Notes under the pieces: model-generated
The model's input: only the letters and a program-made list of their open reading frames with translations
Told to the model about the DNA's origin: nothing
Database searches by the model: none
NCBI GenBank assembly: GCA_005776725.1
Contig: SXOO01000120.1
Span: 17,608 to 81,607, forward strand
Direction of reading: 5' to 3'
DNA from: Pseudomonadota bacterium
GTDB taxonomy: Bacteria > Myxococcota_A > UBA9042 > GCA-2863065
Length of the DNA: 64,000 nt
Shown: piece after piece, positions 49,070 through 57,559 of the stretch
Layout: every line of letters starts with the position of its first letter
Position numbering within the stretch: position 1 is the stretch's first letter
Program-made: the position numbers and the translations under genes

Positions 49070-49729
49070 ATGCCGCCGCAGATCGTCCTCGCCTCGCAGT
49101 CCCCGCGCCGAAAGGAGCTCCTCGAGCGCTTCGGCTTCTCCGTCAAGGCGATCCCGTCCCAGATCGCGGAGGTTCGGCAACCCGACGAGCCAGCGGAGCA
49201 TTACGTGAAGCGGCTGGCTCGCGAGAAGACCCTGAGCGTCGTCCAACGTATCCGCGCCACGCAGCCGGACCAGGCACTACCGCAGGCGCGGGTCTCGCGT
49301 GTCACGGGGAAGCCCGAGGGCGAGGAGCTCCGGTGGGTGGTAGGGGCCGACACCGTCGTGGTCCTCGGCGCCGAGGTGCTCGAGAAACCCAAGGACAACC
49401 TCGACGCCTACGACATGCTCATGAACCTGTCCGGACGCGAGCACCTCGTCATCACCGGCTTCTGCATCGTCGACATGAAGCGCGAGAAGGAGGGCATCCA
49501 GGCGGTCAAGACCACCGTGCGCTTCAAGACCCTGTCGAAGAACGAGGTGGAGCGTTACGTCGCCAGGGGCGAGTCCATGGACAAGGCGGGCGCGTATGCC
49601 ATCCAGGGCGTCGGGTCGTACCTGGTCGAGTCGCTGGCCGGCTCGTACGACAACGTCGTTGGTCTGCCGATGTGCCAGGTGGTGCAGATGTTGGGCGAGA
49701 TGGGCGCCACCGACCTCGTGCCCTACTGA
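49070..49729 (+). CDS. maf: Maf-family nucleoside triphosphate pyrophosphatase
   Basis: 219 residues. Starts with the family signature LASQSPRRKELLERFG; WVVGADTVVVLGAEVLEKP and DKAGAYAIQGVGSYLVESLAGSYDNVVGLP are the other two conserved blocks. Maf proteins hydrolyse non-canonical or modified NTPs (m7GTP, UTP/dTTP) and have been linked to septum control. About 20 residues (TQPDQALPQARVSRVTGK) are inserted before the central motif compared with E. coli Maf. Promoter-like hexamers end eight bases before the start codon. It converges on the DUF971 gene. Confidence 0.93.
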   Translation: MPPQIVLASQSPRRKELLERFGFSVKAIPSQIAEVRQPDEPAEHYVKRLAREKTLSVVQRIRATQPDQALPQARVSRVTGKPEGEELRWVVGADTVVVLGAEVLEKPKDNLDAYDMLMNLSGREHLVITGFCIVDMKREKEGIQAVKTTVRFKTLSKNEVERYVARGESMDKAGAYAIQGVGSYLVESLAGSYDNVVGLPMCQVVQMLGEMGATDLVPY

Positions 49730-49754
49730 GCCCTGGGCAGCCGGCGCCCGGCGA

Positions 49755-50174
49755 TCACTCGCGCGGCGCGCGGCCCTCGAGCACCTCGCCGAGGAAGCGT
49801 AGATAACGCCACGAGTAGATCCCGCTCGAGTGTCCGTCTCCGTAGTGAAACTTCACCGCGTAGGCCCCCATGGGCTCCGCCTCGGTGATCTGCGTGGCCA
49901 CGTTCACGGGAGGGGGCTTGGGCCCCGAGGAGATGGCGAACGTCGCTTTGCGGCCCGGTTTCGGGGTGGGCGCAGCCGGCGGCGCAGCGGTTGCCTTGAC
50001 CAGGGTGGTGGTGGAGCCGTGGGTCCCCTGGCAGGTTGCGCAGGGGCAATACTCTCGAAGGAAAGCACGGGGATAGGTAAAGCCAGTGCCGTCGTTCCAT
50101 CCGATGCGCACGTCGCCGCTCTGCACCCAGTCGAGCGCGACCGGCTCGGCATCCTCAAAGCCCACGAGTTTCAA
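49755..50174 (-). CDS. DUF971 / gamma-butyrobetaine hydroxylase N-terminal-like protein
   Basis: 139 residues. The family motif is clear: VRIGWNDGTGFTYPRAFLREYCPCATCQG, including the CPCATC cluster that binds zinc in related proteins, and AYAVKFHYGDGHSSGIYSWRYLRFL at the end. A Pro/Ala/Lys-rich insertion of about 30 residues separates the two halves. DUF971 proteins occur alone or at the N-terminus of 2-oxoglutarate dioxygenases; in bacteria some are linked to Fe-S cluster handling. It lies 43 bp after the aldehyde dehydrogenase gene on the same strand. Confidence 0.88.
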   Translation of the reverse strand: MKLVGFEDAEPVALDWVQSGDVRIGWNDGTGFTYPRAFLREYCPCATCQGTHGSTTTLVKATAAPPAAPTPKPGRKATFAISSGPKPPPVNVATQITEAEPMGAYAVKFHYGDGHSSGIYSWRYLRFLGEVLEGRAPRE

Positions 50175-50217
50175 AGCAGACCTCCGCTAGATCGGCCCGA
50201 GAGGGCAGACGCCGGGC

Positions 50218-51897
50218 TCAAGATCCGCCCCGCAGTGCGTGGCGAACCAGCCCAGGGAGCGCAGTCCACGAGCGGCGACCCTCCATCGCGACCATACGCT
50301 CCCCCACCTCGCGTGCGCCGCGGTGCCCGTCGAACCACGCAGGCGGCGGGAAGATGGTGAATGGCGCCTCGAGCACGGTCTTCTGCGGGTGGTCGAGCAG
50401 GTACGTGTTGTGGACCGTGCCCGCGCCCGACTGGATGTCTGCAGCGGTGTGCCCCGGGTAGGCGCCCCACGGCGGGCTGGCGAGCCCGAAGATGGCGCCT
50501 GACCAGATGTTGACCGCGATCCCGCCGTACTGGAGGTCGGCCAACATCGAGTCGTAGGCCGACGAGAAGCTCTTCCGAGTGCGCGGATCCACGATGATGT
50601 TGGCGCTGAGCGTCCCCCAGAGCCTCTCGTTGGCGAAGGTGGTCGCCTTGCGCATGAAGTCGCCGGCGTCCGACGCCCCCAACGCCGTGTCCGCGAGCAC
50701 CCCGCACCAGGCCTCCTGCTGAAAGGCCACCTCGCCGGCGGCGTCTGCTGACAGCCCGGGGATCAGCGTCCAGGGGACACAGCCGTCTTCCCGAACACCG
50801 ACCACCTCGGCGCTGGGATAAGCCGCCAGGAATCGGTCGTAGCGCTCGAAGGAGCCCGGATAGTAGGCTTTGCGGCGCGGGCTCCCCCTGAATGCGGCGC
50901 GTAACGCGTCCAGGAACTCCTGGCGCTGCGGCCAGCCGGCATGGGTGATCAGCACCTTCCCGGCCGTGCAGTTGAAGCTGGCGTTGTTGGTGACCATGAT
51001 CGCCACGGCCTTCGCCTGGTAGGCCAGCTCCTTCTTGGACCACTGACCCGGCACCACGATCACGGGCGTGATGCAGCCCAGCTCCGCTGACACCGGGCGG
51101 CTGTTACGCTTCTGCCCCGCGGCCTTCCGCGCCGCGACGTCGGGGCCAGTGCCCCAGACGATGGCGTCGTAGGTCTTGTCGCTGCCCGTGATGTGGATGC
51201 TCTCGATGTCTGGGTGTTCGGTGAGCGCCACGCCCACCTCCGGCCCTCCGTCCACGAAGGCGATGAAGCCGTCATCGACGAGGGGCTTCAGGCAGGCCTC
51301 CCAGTAAGGGGTGAGGTAGGCGTTGACGGGGTTGGTCTTCACGACCACCACCTCGTCCTCGACGAAGAGCTTGTAGATGGCATCGGTGGGGCAGATCGAG
51401 CCGACGTTGCCCGCCCCGAGGACCAGCGAGACCGCCCCCTTCTTGGTCCGCCCCGCCGCCTTGTCCCGGTAGAGCTGGCCTTGGCTCGCCGGCATCCCCG
51501 GCTGGATCCACACGTCGGCCGTGACGCCAGTGAACAGGAGCTTGTCCATGAGGTCGGTCGGGTAGACCCGCACCACCTTCTGGTCGCCGGACCGGGTGGC
51601 GACCAACGGCGGCGGGGGCTGCCCGCCAGCGCGTAGCGCGACTGCCAGCAGCCGGAGCGACCGCATCGTGGGCATCAGCTCGCTCAGCCAAGCCTCGCCG
51701 GTGTCCTCGCCGGACGGGTCGAGCCCCCGGTTGCGCGCCGTGGCTGCGGCCCAGGCCGGCGCCACCGTCGCGAGCGCCTCCATGCAGCGCTCGAGGTAGA
51801 GCACGCGCTCCGAGATCGACACGGCGACCCAGCGGTCGGCGTTGGCTTTGATGCGCGCCACGACGGCGTCTACGGCGGATTCTGGGCTAAGGGTCAC
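50218..51897 (-). CDS. Aldehyde dehydrogenase family protein
   Basis: 559 residues from the GTG at 51897, chosen because AGGAG lies nine bases upstream; in-frame ATGs at 51927 and 51954 lack such a site. Core motifs: SLVLGAGNVGSICPTDAIYKLF, HITGSDKTYDAIVWG for cofactor binding, the general-base segment SAELGCITPVIV, and the catalytic Cys in NNASFNCTAGKVL. The protein is about 60 residues longer than typical ALDHs, with an extended PPPAWFDGHRG C-terminus, and belongs to a divergent ALDH group rather than the betaine or succinate-semialdehyde types. NAD(P)-dependent oxidation of an unknown aldehyde is the expected activity. Confidence 0.88.
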   Translation of the reverse strand: MTLSPESAVDAVVARIKANADRWVAVSISERVLYLERCMEALATVAPAWAAATARNRGLDPSGEDTGEAWLSELMPTMRSLRLLAVALRAGGQPPPPLVATRSGDQKVVRVYPTDLMDKLLFTGVTADVWIQPGMPASQGQLYRDKAAGRTKKGAVSLVLGAGNVGSICPTDAIYKLFVEDEVVVVKTNPVNAYLTPYWEACLKPLVDDGFIAFVDGGPEVGVALTEHPDIESIHITGSDKTYDAIVWGTGPDVAARKAAGQKRNSRPVSAELGCITPVIVVPGQWSKKELAYQAKAVAIMVTNNASFNCTAGKVLITHAGWPQRQEFLDALRAAFRGSPRRKAYYPGSFERYDRFLAAYPSAEVVGVREDGCVPWTLIPGLSADAAGEVAFQQEAWCGVLADTALGASDAGDFMRKATTFANERLWGTLSANIIVDPRTRKSFSSAYDSMLADLQYGGIAVNIWSGAIFGLASPPWGAYPGHTAADIQSGAGTVHNTYLLDHPQKTVLEAPFTIFPPPAWFDGHRGAREVGERMVAMEGRRSWTALPGLVRHALRGGS

Positions 51898-52033
51898 TGC
51901 GGCGCTCCTCAGGTTCGGGGGCCGCATGATGCCCGGTCGCACGGCGTCCTCCAAGGCGACTCTGGGCTTTGGAGCATTCGATCCCTCGCTCGTCCAACTC
52001 GGCGTGAAACCACCGCCGCCGGGCCGGAGGCCG

Positions 52034-52063
52034 TTGTGGTCGCCGCACGGTTCCCGCTAGCAT
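52034..52063 (+). promoter_or_regulatory. Promoter of the subtilase gene
   Basis: TTGTGG (52034-52039), 18-bp spacer, TAGCAT (52058-52063). It overlaps the first in-frame ATG at 52062, which favours the second ATG at 52098 with its GGAG site as the true start. Confidence 0.4.
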
Positions 52064-52097
52064 GCGTCCGCTTCGCTCATCCGCACCTGGAGCCCGT

Positions 52098-55000
52098 ATG
52101 CGCCTTCCCGTCCGTCTCGTTGCTCTCTTGTCATTGCTCCCCGCGAGCGCGCTCGCGGCGAACCCCGCGTGGCCCAACGGGAAAGACGAAGACCCGCGCC
52201 TCGCCTACCCTGACGACCCGAGCTACATCCACATCGACGCCGACGGCAACGTCACGGGCGGCGAGTGGAACTTCTGGTCCTTCGTGCCGGAGAACTGGGC
52301 GGCCCGACCGAAGTTCCGCAAGGCCGAGGTGGCGATCGGCACCGGCATCCACGCCGACCGCGCCTGGCAGCGCACCACGGGCGACCGCCGCGTGATCATC
52401 GCGGTGCTGGACTCGGGCATCGAGTGGGAGCACCCGGACCTCGTCAACAAGCACTACCTCAACGCCAAGGAGCTCGCCGGCTGCAAACCGGCTGCCACCG
52501 ACACCTCCACGGACGAGTGGGACGTGAACGGCGACGGGGTCTTCTCGATCCCGGACTACCTCGCGGCCGACCCGGCTTACGGTCCGGCCAAGGACGCCGA
52601 GGGCAACAAGAACGGGATCTTCGATCCGGGCGACCTCATCCGGACGTGTTCGGACGGCAAGGACGACGACGCGAACGGCTTCACGGACGACATCTCCGGG
52701 TGGGACGCGTACCGCGGAGACAACGACCCCTATGACGACACCCGTTACGGGCACGGCACGGGCGAAGCCAGGGACTCAGCCGCCGAAGGTAACAACGGGA
52801 TCGGCGGGCTGGGCGTGTGCCCGAACTGCACGATCCTGAACGTCCGCGTGGGCGACTCGTTCGTGGTGGACGCCAACGAGTTCGCTACCGGCGTGATCTT
52901 CTCGGTGGATTCCGGGGCGTCCGTGGTCCAAGAGGCCCTCGGCTCCGTGAACAACACCGCCTATACGATGGCTGCGATAGAGTACGCCTATCGGAACAAC
53001 GTGGTGATCATCGCGAGCGCGGCGGACGAGCTGAGCTTCCACCACAACTTCCCGGGCACGAACAACCACACCACGTACGTTCACGCGATCGTCCACGACG
53101 AGGGCAATCCGGCGAAGTCGAACACGTTCCTCAACTACAACAACTGCACGAACCACGGCGGGAACCTGCTCCTCTCCACGCCGGGAGGCGGGTGCAGCTC
53201 CGAAGCGACGGGCATCACGTCCGGCCACGCGGGGCTCCTCTACTCTGCTGGCCTGAAGGCCGGGCTCGAGAAGCCGCTGACCGCGGAGGAGATCCGAGCG
53301 CTCCTCATCACCACCGTGGACGACATCGACGTGCCCGAGTCGGCCACCGACACGACGAAGTTCCCCTCCGGCCCCGGCTGGGACATGCACTTCGGGTACG
53401 GCAGGAACAACGCCCGTCGGTCCGTGGACGCGATCCTGGACGACGCGATCCCCCCCGAGTCCGACATCGTCTCGCCGCTCTGGTTCGAGCCGATTAACGT
53501 GGGCGAGCGCGCTACGGTCGACGTCATGGGCCGCGTCGGCGCTCGCGTCGACGGACTCGAGCCGCGTTACTCGGACTACAGCTGGACGCTCGAGGTGGCC
53601 TTGGGGGTCGATCCCAAGGAGGGCTTCGAGGCCATCGCGTCGGGCACCGACACGATCGGCGGCACGGAGCCCGCCAAGATCGCCACCTGGGACGTGAAGG
53701 CGGCCGCCGAGCGCATCGACTTCAAGGCGCCGCTGACGGACTCACACCAGTGGTCGATGACGTTGCGGCTCCGGGTGGAGGCGAAGCACAACGGGAAGAC
53801 GCTGAAGAGCGAGTTCCGGAAGACCGTGCACCTCATCCAAGACCCGGATCTGCACCCGGGCTACCCGCGATACGTCGGGTCGAGCGCCGAGGGGTCCCCG
53901 AAGTTCGTGGATCTCGACGGCGACGGCGCTGAGGAAGCGGTCGTCGGCACCACGGACGGGCTCGTGCATGCGTGGAAGATCGACGGCACCGAGGCCGCCG
54001 GTTGGCCCGTGGCGCTCCCGCCCCGCAAGGACCACACGCCGGGCAACCCAGGCTACGTCTCCCTCGCGTGCGCGTTCCGCCCCGAAGGGGACAAGGCGGG
54101 TTGCCGTGGGGCGAGCACGGTGGACAAGAGCCTGGCGCGTCAGACCCTGATGCTCGGCATAGCGGTCGGCGCTCTGGAAGGCGACGACCTCTCCATCGTG
54201 GTGGCCACCTACGACGGCTACGTTCTGGTTTACGACAAGAAGGGCGCGCTGCGCCCCGGCTGGCCGCAGACCGTGGATCAGACCTGGTACAAGGACACGG
54301 ACCCCGACCACCTGAAAGACGACGGCGTGTTCGGCGCGCCGGTGCTCTACGACCTCAACCTCGACGGGAAGCTGGAGATCATCGCCGCAGGGATGGACGC
54401 CATGCTCTACGTCTGGCACGCCGACGGGAAGCCCATGGACGGGTGGCCCGTGCTGATCCGGGATCCGCTGGAGGACGAGCTGGCGCACATGATCATGACG
54501 CCAGGGGTGGGCGACGTGGACAACGACGGCCTCCCCGAGATCGTCGTGGGCACCAACGAGGTCTACGGGGGCAACGAGGGTCGCGCGTACCTCCTCAAGG
54601 CCACCGGGGCGTCGCAGCCGGACAAGATCACCGAAGCGCTGGAGCCCGGATGGCCGGTGACGCTCATCGGCGCGGCGGTCAACGTGTTGCCGCTGGTCGG
54701 TCGGGGGTGCCCGGTCAACCCTGCACTCGCCGACCTCGACGGCGACGGCACGCTCGAGATGAACATCGACACCATCGGCTACCTGCCCTCCTTCTGGCGG
54801 GCGGACGGCACCCCCTACCTGGTCACCGACAAGGACGGGCTGGAGATGCAGGTAAACAACGTGGACTTCGGCACGAAGGCCAACACGCAAGACAGCCCAG
54901 CGTTCGTGCTGATCAACTCGGGCACGTTCGCGAACCTCGACGGAAAGAACGGCCTCGACTTCTTCAAGGGCACCGCGGGCTTCGACTTCGCGCTCGCGTT

Positions 55001-55736
55001 CGCCGAGGGCGGGAAGCGCGCCTTCTTCGATCACCAAGTGAGCGGCTGGGACACGAAGACCTTCATGTACCTCGAGGGCTGGCCGCGGAAGATCGAGGAC
55101 TGGCAGTTCTTCATGAACCCCACCGCGGTCGACATCGACGGCGACGGGCGCGCCAACCTGCTGAACGGCTCGGCCGGCTATCTGGTGCACGCGTGGGACT
55201 ACAAGGGCAACCAGCCCCCCAACTGGCCCAAGAACACCGGCGGGTGGATCATCGGCTCGCCCAGCGCCGGCGACTTCGACGGCGACGGCAAGTGGGACGT
55301 CTACAGCTCCACCCGCAACGGGTGGGTCTTCGCGTGGAAGGCCCCCGGGGTCGCCACCAAGCGCGGGATCGAGTGGCAGTCGTACTCGCACGACCACCAC
55401 AACACCAACAACTACGAGGAGCCCGTCGCTCGCTACAACGCGTACCCTGAGGGCCCGACGGACGGCACAGACGCCACCGACGCCACCGACGCGGGAGATG
55501 CGACCGACGCGGCCGACGCCGTTGACGCTACGGACGCCGTTGACGCTACGGACGCCGCCGACGCCGCCGACGCTTCGGACGGCACCGATGCCGCTGACGC
55601 TACGGACGGCACCAACGCCACCGACGCCGCCGAGTCCACGGATGACGGATGTATCTCCAGCAGCCGCGCGTCCCACGCGGGACTCGCCTGGCTGCTCCTT
55701 GCCCTGGCTGGGCTCTTCACGCTGCGTCGCCGCTAA
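52098..55736 (+). CDS. Secreted subtilisin-like protease with FG-GAP repeats and MYXO-CTERM-like tail
   Basis: 1212 residues with a Sec signal ending PASALA. S8 peptidase domain at about 95-430: D105 in AVLDSGIEWEHPDL, H219 in YGHGTGEA, S375 in GITSGHAG. The residue at the usual oxyanion Asn position seems to be Asp310 (IIASAADE instead of AAGN). Around 600-1110 are six or so FG-GAP/VCBS-like units with calcium-type DxDxDG loops (DLDGDGAEE, DVDNDGLPE, DIDGDGRAN). A DAT/DAA linker of about 60 residues follows. The chain ends with a Cys, a hydrophobic helix (GLAWLLLALAGLFTL) and RRR, the layout of MYXO-CTERM sorting signals. It is probably surface-bound or released from the outer membrane, degrading extracellular protein. 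Confidence 0.92.
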   Translation: MRLPVRLVALLSLLPASALAANPAWPNGKDEDPRLAYPDDPSYIHIDADGNVTGGEWNFWSFVPENWAARPKFRKAEVAIGTGIHADRAWQRTTGDRRVIIAVLDSGIEWEHPDLVNKHYLNAKELAGCKPAATDTSTDEWDVNGDGVFSIPDYLAADPAYGPAKDAEGNKNGIFDPGDLIRTCSDGKDDDANGFTDDISGWDAYRGDNDPYDDTRYGHGTGEARDSAAEGNNGIGGLGVCPNCTILNVRVGDSFVVDANEFATGVIFSVDSGASVVQEALGSVNNTAYTMAAIEYAYRNNVVIIASAADELSFHHNFPGTNNHTTYVHAIVHDEGNPAKSNTFLNYNNCTNHGGNLLLSTPGGGCSSEATGITSGHAGLLYSAGLKAGLEKPLTAEEIRALLITTVDDIDVPESATDTTKFPSGPGWDMHFGYGRNNARRSVDAILDDAIPPESDIVSPLWFEPINVGERATVDVMGRVGARVDGLEPRYSDYSWTLEVALGVDPKEGFEAIASGTDTIGGTEPAKIATWDVKAAAERIDFKAPLTDSHQWSMTLRLRVEAKHNGKTLKSEFRKTVHLIQDPDLHPGYPRYVGSSAEGSPKFVDLDGDGAEEAVVGTTDGLVHAWKIDGTEAAGWPVALPPRKDHTPGNPGYVSLACAFRPEGDKAGCRGASTVDKSLARQTLMLGIAVGALEGDDLSIVVATYDGYVLVYDKKGALRPGWPQTVDQTWYKDTDPDHLKDDGVFGAPVLYDLNLDGKLEIIAAGMDAMLYVWHADGKPMDGWPVLIRDPLEDELAHMIMTPGVGDVDNDGLPEIVVGTNEVYGGNEGRAYLLKATGASQPDKITEALEPGWPVTLIGAAVNVLPLVGRGCPVNPALADLDGDGTLEMNIDTIGYLPSFWRADGTPYLVTDKDGLEMQVNNVDFGTKANTQDSPAFVLINSGTFANLDGKNGLDFFKGTAGFDFALAFAEGGKRAFFDHQVSGWDTKTFMYLEGWPRKIEDWQFFMNPTAVDIDGDGRANLLNGSAGYLVHAWDYKGNQPPNWPKNTGGWIIGSPSAGDFDGDGKWDVYSSTRNGWVFAWKAPGVATKRGIEWQSYSHDHHNTNNYEEPVARYNAYPEGPTDGTDATDATDAGDATDAADAVDATDAVDATDAADAADASDGTDAADATDGTNATDAAESTDDGCISSSRASHAGLAWLLLALAGLFTLRRR
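55456..55645 (+). repeat. Imperfect coding DAT/DAA repeat before the MYXO-CTERM tail
   Basis: Alternating 9-bp units (gacgccacc, gacgctacg, gacgccgtt) encoding an acidic linker between the FG-GAP region and the C-terminal sorting signal of the subtilase. It is less regular than the arrays in the lipoproteins. Confidence 0.8.
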
Positions 55737-55773
55737 GCGGGTGGCGCGCGCAGGGGAACCTGTGACGCGCCGC

Positions 55774-56361
55774 TCAGCCGTCGAAGCCGCGGCCCAGCAG
55801 CGCGAAAGCGTCGCGGCCGAGCCCGAGGAGATCGCCTCGCGCGCCGTCGGCAAGCCACCCTCTCACCGTGGCTCGGACCGCCGCGAATGTGGCTGCCGCG
55901 ATGACGCGCGCGCGCCCCGACTCCGTCCCCAGGGTCTGCAGGTGCTCGAAGATGCCCACCTCCCAGCCGTAGTCGATCTCTGACTCTCTCGCGCGCAGCT
56001 CCGGTGTCTTGCTGATGATGGCGTACTGCTCGAGCGCACGGGTGCGTGTGGCAACGAACTCGCTCGCGATGGAGAAGCACGCTCGGCGCACGGTCTGAAA
56101 TCCGGTCTCCCCTGCGACGGGCGTAGCGAGGAGCTGCCTGAACCGCTCGAGTCGGTACGGCTGGTAAGGGAAGACCACCGCCTCTTTGCTGACGAAGTAA
56201 CGGAAGAAGGTGCTTCGCGACACACCCGCCGCGGCCGCGATGTGGTCCACGGTGGTCTCGGCGTAGCCTCGGTCGCGGAATAGCGCAAAAGCGGCGTCGA
56301 TCAACGCGTCGCGCGTCTCGGCCTTCTTTCGGGCTCTGAGGTTCATCGGCACGTCCGCCAT
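55774..56361 (-). CDS. TetR-family transcriptional regulator
   Basis: 195 residues from ATG 56361, which has GAGGAG upstream; the frame to 56493 lacks one. The DNA-binding domain reads TRDALIDAAFALFRDRGYAETTVDHIAAAAGVSRSTFFRYFVSKEAVVF. The C-terminal domain has FVATRTRALEQYAIISKTPELRARE, as in the MftR/TetR_C group that often regulates fatty-acid or SDR genes. It is divergent from the HSDL2-like SDR gene, so regulation of that operon is plausible. I did not find a convincing palindrome in the region between them. Confidence 0.9.
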   Translation of the reverse strand: MADVPMNLRARKKAETRDALIDAAFALFRDRGYAETTVDHIAAAAGVSRSTFFRYFVSKEAVVFPYQPYRLERFRQLLATPVAGETGFQTVRRACFSIASEFVATRTRALEQYAIISKTPELRARESEIDYGWEVGIFEHLQTLGTESGRARVIAAATFAAVRATVRGWLADGARGDLLGLGRDAFALLGRGFDG

Positions 56362-56686
56362 TCGCGGCAACTCCTCGCAGCAGAGACGACTGCCACAAGT
56401 GAAGCCATAACCGAAAGCGGGCCACCGGGAAACCCCGGAGCCCCAAAGCCGCCGCCGAGGAGTCTCGCGACCACTCGGCACGGCGGGGGCCACCCCACCA
56501 CTCCTCTCTGCGTGCTGGATTGCCTAGCACCAAGTGGGCCAACACGTTACGGCGTGAACTTTCCAACACTTACGTATATCTGCGACCGATGCCGTGTGCC
56601 CCGCCGACGAAATTTGTCAGTCGCAACGCAAAGCATGCGCGCTCCGCGTCATGTGGTAGGGTCCCGGCCTCGTCGACGGAGGGTGC
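56362..56686. other. Divergent intergenic region, tetR / SDR
   Basis: About 325 bp with no gene. It includes an AT-richer stretch near 56555-56640 (TTACGTATATC, AAATTTGTCA) where promoters may lie, and a GTGCT/AGCAC inverted repeat (56512-56530). The SDR start has a GGAGGGT site just upstream. I see no clear operator. Confidence 0.4.
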
Positions 56687-57559
56687 ATGCAGTCATTGTC
56701 GGGAAAAGTCGCCTTCATCACGGGGGCCAGCCGCGGGATCGGCCGCGCGATTGCCGAGCGGCTGGCGCGTGAGGGAGTCCACTGCGTGATCGCCTCGAAG
56801 ACGGTGGCGCCACACCCGAAGCTCGAAGGCACCATCGGCGAGGTCGCGGAGGCCTGCTCCGCGCTCGGCGCCGAGGCTATGGCGGTCCCGGTGGACGTGC
56901 GGCGACCGCACGAGATCGCCCGCGCCGTGGACGACGCCGTCGCGCGCTTCGGGCGGCTCGACATCGCGATCCACAACGCCGGCGCGCTCTGGTGGAAGCC
57001 GATCAAGGACACGCCGCTCGACAAGTTCGACCTCGTCCACGAGGTCAACGCCCGGGGGGCGTACGCGCTGGCCCACGCCGCCCTGCCCCACCTCCGGGCC
57101 TCGCGAGGTCACTTCATCGCCATGAGCCCGCCGGTCGAGCCGGAGTCGCTCAACGGCACGCTCGCCGGGAAGACGGCGTACATGATGTCGAAGCTCGGGA
57201 TGACGATGGTGGCCATGGGAGTCTCGCTCGAAGAGCCAGCCATCGCGGCGAACGGGCTGTGGCCGGAGACGCTGGTGGAGTCAGCCGCCACCCGCAACTT
57301 CGGGATCGGGTCGCCTGACCTTTGGTACAAGGCCGAGCTCATGGCCGAGGCCGTGTTCGAGCTCGTCCGCCTGCCCGAAGGCGAGCGGCCTCGAGGCCAG
57401 GGCCTCTTGATGCTCGAGTTCATGCGCACCCGCGGCTACACGGACTTCACGCCGTGGCGGTGCAACCCGGCGGTGGAGCCGCCGTCGCTGCTCATGACCT
57501 CCAAGGTCCGGGCGGGGGGCAAAGAACGCGCAGACGGCGCGGAGCTCGGCAGGACGTGA
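56687..57559 (+). CDS. SDR oxidoreductase, HSDL2-like (SDR13C type)
   Basis: 290 residues. TGASRGIG at 12-19, HNAG at 96-99 (NNAG variant), S147, Y165 and K169 as the catalytic set. ASKTVAPHPKLEGTI after the second strand, the SPP that follows the catalytic strand, and LWPETLVESAA strongly resemble human HSDL2 and its bacterial relatives, proteins linked to lipid metabolism. The product lacks the C-terminal sterol carrier domain of the eukaryotic form. Its stop overlaps the RNase J start (GTGA), so a metabolic enzyme heads an operon for RNA decay and ribosome assembly. Confidence 0.9.
   Translation: MQSLSGKVAFITGASRGIGRAIAERLAREGVHCVIASKTVAPHPKLEGTIGEVAEACSALGAEAMAVPVDVRRPHEIARAVDDAVARFGRLDIAIHNAGALWWKPIKDTPLDKFDLVHEVNARGAYALAHAALPHLRASRGHFIAMSPPVEPESLNGTLAGKTAYMMSKLGMTMVAMGVSLEEPAIAANGLWPETLVESAATRNFGIGSPDLWYKAELMAEAVFELVRLPEGERPRGQGLLMLEFMRTRGYTDFTPWRCNPAVEPPSLLMTSKVRAGGKERADGAELGRT

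Noticed and set aside
53742..55853. Antisense open frame (703 codons) opposite the subtilase gene
   Set aside because: It is Val/Arg/Gly-rich without domains and runs through the reverse of the DAT linker.
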